NCBI RefSeq assembly: GCF_004366815.1
Contig: NZ_SORI01000011.1
Coordinates: 1 to 64,000, forward strand
Direction: 5' to 3'
DNA: 64,000 nt
Source of the DNA: Aminivibrio pyruvatiphilus
GTDB lineage: Bacteria; Synergistota; Synergistia; Synergistales; Aminobacteriaceae
Positions 60,479-64,000 of this stretch are shown piece after piece. How positions within the stretch are numbered: the stretch's first letter is position 1; every line of letters begins with the position of its first letter. The notes under the pieces were generated by a model, which saw nothing but the letters and a program-made list of their open reading frames with translations, made no database searches and was not told where the DNA came from. Both the position numbers and the translations under genes were made by a program.

Positions 60479-61813
60479 TCAGCCTCCGATCACGCCGGAC
60501 AGTTCACTGCTGTACACCATGAAAAGGGAGCACAGAAGGAGAATGACGGCCATGGGGGCCAGGGATGTCCGGACGAAACCCCGGAAATACTCCCCCTTGT
60601 AGCCGAGTTCCATTACGGTTGCCCTGCCCACGACCGCCGTGGGCGGAAGGCAGTCTCCAAGGGGCCACATGACGGACCATGCCGCGAGAGAAATCACCGG
60701 ATCAAGGCCCTTCATGTTGAACAGCATGATCAGCGGCACGCCGAAAAGAGGCGCCACCGCATACTGGAGCATTCCCTCCGAAATGGGCAGGATGAGCCAC
60801 AGGGAGAAGAAGAGAACCGTCAGCGGCAGAGTGACCACCGCCAGGGAGAGGAGTCCCCGGACGCCGCTCAGGGTCATGATCTGGATGAGGGCCCCGACAA
60901 CAACCATGATGCCAACGAGCCCCTGGAGGTTGTGTACCGTGTCGGCCGCAACCCGGAAGACGGGAGGCCGCACCGGGCTGACCAGGAGGACGGAAAAGGC
61001 GCAGACCATGAAAATGAGGGGGAGCCCCAGGACCGGGAACCCGTGGGGAATGATCCGTCCTGCCAGTACGAGAGCCCCGAGCAGTATAAAGGGGAATCCG
61101 GCGCGATGCCAGTTCCATCCCTCCGGGGCTTCCGGAAGCCCGGAAAGGGCCTTTTCAAGATCCACGGGCTGCCCTTTTCCGGCAAGCCAGAATGCGGAAA
61201 GAAGGGCTCCTGTAATGGAGAGAACCGCAAGGGGAACCGCGAAGCCCACGTAGGGCATGTTTGCCCCTGCGGCGGCCATCATGGCCCAGAGGTTGATGGG
61301 CGGGCAGGCAGCACTCATTGCTGCAAGGAGAAAGATGAGAGCCGTTCGTCTGTCCTCTCCCACACCCATGGCAAGGAGGACCGAACCGACAAGGGAGCCG
61401 ACGGTCAGCACTGCCGTGGCTCCTGACCCGGTGATGGCTCCGGGGGCGAGCATGACCAGCACCAGGAGAAGAAGGCATATAAACCGGCGGGAATGGAACG
61501 TCCGGACTATTTTTCTCACTATGAAAGCCACGCCCCCCGCTTCCTTGTAAAGGGTCATGAAAAATGTGGCTGAAAGGAAGATCAGGCAGACATCGAAGTA
61601 CGTGAAGGTTCCTTCGACGATATGCCGGACCGCTTCCGAGAAAAGCAGAGGAGACCGTGGATCGGCTCCCTTCGGGAGAACCATGTGGGCTGCAAGGCCT
61701 GAAAAAGCCCCGCCAAGCATGGAAAGTTCGGTGGTCAGGGAGAACTTTTTCCCTGCGGCAAAGGCCACGACGATGACCAGAAGGACAAGGAGCGAATGAT
61801 GGAACATTGTCAT
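60479..61813 (-). CDS. Large membrane permease (DctM/ion-transporter superfamily-like)
   Basis: A 444-aa integral membrane protein with about 12 hydrophobic segments and a helical-hairpin layout like TRAP DctM or other IT-superfamily carriers. Glycine-rich spots GAITGSGATAVLTVGSLVGS (about 125-144) and PLGDCLPPTAVVGRATV (about 395) resemble the hairpin tips that bind anions and sodium. It is probably an importer of an organic acid or amino-acid derivative. It lies between the DUF6305-like gene (upstream) and the 56-aa protein gene. AAAGGA lies upstream of the ATG at 61813. Confidence 0.75.
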   Translation of the reverse strand: MTMFHHSLLVLLVIVVAFAAGKKFSLTTELSMLGGAFSGLAAHMVLPKGADPRSPLLFSEAVRHIVEGTFTYFDVCLIFLSATFFMTLYKEAGGVAFIVRKIVRTFHSRRFICLLLLVLVMLAPGAITGSGATAVLTVGSLVGSVLLAMGVGEDRRTALIFLLAAMSAACPPINLWAMMAAAGANMPYVGFAVPLAVLSITGALLSAFWLAGKGQPVDLEKALSGLPEAPEGWNWHRAGFPFILLGALVLAGRIIPHGFPVLGLPLIFMVCAFSVLLVSPVRPPVFRVAADTVHNLQGLVGIMVVVGALIQIMTLSGVRGLLSLAVVTLPLTVLFFSLWLILPISEGMLQYAVAPLFGVPLIMLFNMKGLDPVISLAAWSVMWPLGDCLPPTAVVGRATVMELGYKGEYFRGFVRTSLAPMAVILLLCSLFMVYSSELSGVIGG

Positions 61814-61845
61814 CGGTGATACATCCTTTCAAGAGAGGTGGGGAA

Positions 61846-61866
61846 AGGGCCTCGTGACGAGGCCCT
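61846..61866 (-). terminator. Short hairpin between the DUF6305-like gene and the permease gene
   Basis: AGGGCCTCGT / ACGAGGCCCT inverted repeat, 21 bp after the DUF6305-like stop on the minus strand, followed by only three Ts; it may cut back downstream expression. Confidence 0.5.
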
Positions 61867-61886
61867 CCTACCCTGGCGAAGGCCGC

Positions 61887-62438
61887 TTATTTCAGGGCGT
61901 TGCCGATGGCGAGGGCGTCCTTGACCTTAATAAGGGGTTTCCCGTGTTCCCCGGCGTACCGGGTAAAAAAGCCGTCGCTGTCGCTGTCATCGACGACGAG
62001 AATTATATCGGCAGCCTTCATGACGGCTTCGATGGATGCTTCATCAGAACTGTCCGTCCTCCGGGCCATACCTTCGATGTGAGCTCCGACCACTGTCATT
62101 CCTGCGGCACGGGCCGCTTCCATGAGGGTGATACACCGTTCGATCTCCCTGTTGACGTTTGTTCCAGCAGCTCCCATTCCTTTCATGCTTGTGCCGGCCG
62201 TAACGATGAGGGTTTTCGCGTTCTTTCCCGCCAGAGCTTCTGCTGTGAGCCCGTTGTCGTGCTCCGCCTGAACACCCGCCTGGAGAGCCGACATGCGGAG
62301 CATGACCGCACCGGGGCTCTGCCCGCAGGTCGTGACGATGAAGGGGCCCTCGAGCTTCGGGGCCTCGGCGAATGCCGCGGCTGACAGGAGAACGGCGGCA
62401 AGGCAAAGGATGAGTCCGACTGCATAGTTTCTTTTCAT
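61887..62438 (-). CDS. DUF6305-like exported protein
   Basis: A 183-aa protein with a signal peptide (RNYAVGLILCLAAVLLSAAA, cleavage after AFA, about residue 24). The mature part begins EAPKLEGPFIVTTCGQSPGA and contains NAKTLIVTAGTSMKGMGAAG and IILVVDDSDSDGFFTR, a Rossmann-like alternation resembling DUF6305 proteins from memory. It is secreted to the periplasm and encoded between the C69 dipeptidase and the permease, so it may bind the substrate of the permease. GGAGG lies upstream of the ATG at 62438. No catalytic motif stands out. Confidence 0.65.
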   Translation of the reverse strand: MKRNYAVGLILCLAAVLLSAAAFAEAPKLEGPFIVTTCGQSPGAVMLRMSALQAGVQAEHDNGLTAEALAGKNAKTLIVTAGTSMKGMGAAGTNVNREIERCITLMEAARAAGMTVVGAHIEGMARRTDSSDEASIEAVMKAADIILVVDDSDSDGFFTRYAGEHGKPLIKVKDALAIGNALK

Positions 62439-62503
62439 TCCGGTGAACCTCCCGTTGGATGTATTTCTCTGCGCCTGGAGCCCTTCCGTACTGGGGAAGG
62501 AAC

Positions 62504-62526
62504 AGAGCGGCGGGGGGAGCCGCTCT
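62504..62526 (-). terminator. Hairpin after the C69 dipeptidase gene
   Basis: AGAGCGGC / GCCGCTCT inverted repeat, about 20 bp after the dipeptidase stop on the minus strand; no T-run, possibly attenuation within the operon. Confidence 0.45.
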
Positions 62527-62544
62527 CAGTGCGGATGAGCCTGG

Positions 62545-64000
62545 TTATTTCGAAGCTTCCCTCGATTTGGCCCGTTCGAGGTCGCGGATGGTGAGATCGC
62601 CGAAGCCGACGTTCTTCAGGTACTCTGCCGGATAGCCGGGGGAGGTCATTTTGCCGTCCTCGTTGATCATTCCGCCGTCATAGAACTTCCCGATAAGATG
62701 GAACGCGAAGTCCCACCAGCCCTTTTCAACCTTGTTCAGGTTGTCGTTCGTGTATCCGGTAAGGTAGGCTACTGCTTCGGCAGGATTTTTCCTGTAAAGC
62801 TCCAGAGCCTTTTCCTCAACCTGGGCCTGCAGCGAGAAGAACACGTCCTCGTATTCGGCCTTCTTGGCACGGATCACCTTGTACATGGCATCCCAACGGA
62901 GGTTCGCCCAGTTATTGACGAGGTTGAAGGCCCACCATGCGCTTTCCCGGTCGAATTCAGCCCTCTTGCCCGTGGTCCAGGGTTTCGGAAGCTCGGTAAC
63001 ACCGCAGTAAATGGGGACGTAAACGGTGGTGTCAGGGGCGTCCTGCCCGAACCAGAGCACTCCGCCTATGGGGTTGGGAAGCCAGTCGCGGCTCTGGGAG
63101 ACAAAGCTGTATGAGCATCTGAACATGGCGATGGGCCGTTCCCAGTCCATTCCCTTGCGGTCTTCGGGCCTGACAGCGGCGGGAGTGGGCCAGCGGTTGG
63201 GATTCCCGAAGGGGCCGGAAGCGGCGTCCTTTGTAAGGTCGTACTCGGTTCCTTCCAGATGGTCGCTGTAAATATCCATAATGTCCCTGACGCTGAGTTT
63301 CTTGTCAGGTTTCACCGAGAAGGGATAATGATCGTATTCGCCGAGGACGTCGAACTTCTGGGAAGGGGCTGCGAGATTGAGGGCTCTCCATTCTCTCCTG
63401 GCCTGGTAGTAGGGGTACCCGTAAGGATCGGGGTTGAAGATATCGGCGTAGTGGAAAGGAGTGCCGGGTTTCCACCACCCCATCTGCTCGGGGAGTTTCG
63501 TGATATCGGTGGAAAACATGAAATTCTCGGTATCTGCGAAATCAACCACACCTATCCTGGCGCGGTTGGCTCCCACGAACACCTGGTCGTCGGGGACCCT
63601 GCGGGCGACCCAGTGAGCGCCGGGTCGTCCTGATTCCCTGTTCCAGAGACCGGGGCCGCAGATTTCGAACACCCAGAGTTCCTTCGTGTCGCCGATAACA
63701 AGCGTTTCTCCGCCGTCGGCATAACCGTACTTTTCCGCAAGCTCTCCCATGACTTTGATGGCTTCGCGGGCGGTGGCGGCGCGGGCGAGGCCCAGGGCCT
63801 GGAGGTTTTCGATGTAGAAAAGGCCTTCGGGAGTTGCGAGCTCATCCCGCCCGCTCCAGGTGAATTCGCCCATCATGAGCTGCTGGTCGTTCATGAAGGG
63901 GTAGCCGATATGGAAGTACGTGTAGGTCTTTTCGACCTGGGGAATTTCGCCGACTTTCTTCACGGGACGGTCCGGTCTCGTGTCGTAGCACATGATGTTG
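62545..64000 (-). CDS. C69-family dipeptidase (partial, cut by window edge)
   Basis: The C-terminal 485 codons of a C69 (U34) peptidase, an N-terminal-nucleophile hydrolase that cleaves dipeptides. The frame is open to the edge, so the start and the Cys nucleophile are outside the window. Family-like stretches are GETLVIGDTKELWVFEICGP, VFVGANRARIGVVDF and SRDWLPNPIGGVLWFG. Gram-negative members are often secreted. It is the first visible gene of the minus-strand operon running to 59124. The internal ATG at 63993 is not a plausible start. Confidence 0.87.
   Translation of the reverse strand, partial: NIMCYDTRPDRPVKKVGEIPQVEKTYTYFHIGYPFMNDQQLMMGEFTWSGRDELATPEGLFYIENLQALGLARAATAREAIKVMGELAEKYGYADGGETLVIGDTKELWVFEICGPGLWNRESGRPGAHWVARRVPDDQVFVGANRARIGVVDFADTENFMFSTDITKLPEQMGWWKPGTPFHYADIFNPDPYGYPYYQARREWRALNLAAPSQKFDVLGEYDHYPFSVKPDKKLSVRDIMDIYSDHLEGTEYDLTKDAASGPFGNPNRWPTPAAVRPEDRKGMDWERPIAMFRCSYSFVSQSRDWLPNPIGGVLWFGQDAPDTTVYVPIYCGVTELPKPWTTGKRAEFDRESAWWAFNLVNNWANLRWDAMYKVIRAKKAEYEDVFFSLQAQVEEKALELYRKNPAEAVAYLTGYTNDNLNKVEKGWWDFAFHLIGKFYDGGMINEDGKMTSPGYPAEYLKNVGFGDLTIRDLERAKSREASK

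Noticed and set aside
62545-64000. Truncated pseudogene of the C69 dipeptidase
   Set aside because: The frame is open to the end of the window, so the missing N-terminus is due to the window edge.

Overview
The window looks like chromosomal DNA of a Gram-negative-type (diderm), amino-acid-fermenting anaerobe, most likely a member of the Synergistota (Synergistaceae). This is inferred from gene content, not from a marker gene: no rRNA or tRNA gene was seen. The pointers are two adjacent glutamate dehydrogenases, carbamate kinase, several aminotransferases and peptidases, amino-acid and peptide-type transporters, DUF3798 and DUF6305-like exported proteins, and outer-membrane functions (TolC, Kdo-type sugar synthesis). 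The DNA is GC-rich, genes are tightly packed, and ribosome-binding sites are strong and AGGAGG-like.

Layout. 1-5.1 kb: an AbgT-type transporter, then a kdnB-kdnA pair facing kdsB, which together suggest synthesis and activation of 8-amino-Kdo, an LPS inner-core sugar. 5.2-8.4 kb (minus): carbamate kinase, spermidine synthase and ornithine decarboxylase, which connect the end of arginine catabolism with polyamines. 8.5-16.6 kb: L,D-transpeptidase, metallo-beta-lactamase-fold hydrolase, ABC-F ATPase with a DUF2993-like exported protein, MFS permease, cold-shock protein and a DEAD-box helicase whose motif II reads DEGD. 16.8-21.7 kb (minus): a four-gene ABC importer whose binding protein is DUF3798-like. 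22-29.3 kb: TolC, HtpG, EamA permease, leucyl aminopeptidase and MnmE. 29.5-41.2 kb (minus): an aminotransferase, then a very large exported-protein gene (about 2,870 codons) broken by an in-frame amber codon and a frameshift at an A8 run, carrying five 240-bp repeats; a TPR protein and an M48 protease lie upstream of it. 41.3-49 kb (plus): threonine synthase, then an HDOD protein, a hybrid histidine kinase and a diguanylate-cyclase response regulator, then a lytic transglycosylase. 49-56.2 kb: a CDC48-type AAA+ ATPase, an aminotransferase, archaeal-type phosphoglycerate mutase, a YhaM-like nuclease, an RluA-type pseudouridine synthase and a small ORF with an in-frame TGA that I propose encodes a HesB/IscA-like selenoprotein. 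56.3-59.1 kb: two glutamate dehydrogenases. 59.1-64 kb (minus): an operon with a C69 dipeptidase (cut by the window edge), a DUF6305-like exported protein, a large permease, a 56-aa membrane protein and an aspartoacylase-family hydrolase.

The observations most worth a second look are the selenoprotein candidate at 55904-56230, the doubly interrupted giant gene at 30860-39468, the C69/DUF6305/permease/small-protein operon at the right end, and the 8-amino-Kdo gene set near the left end. All family names come from reading protein sequences by eye; no database search was run.
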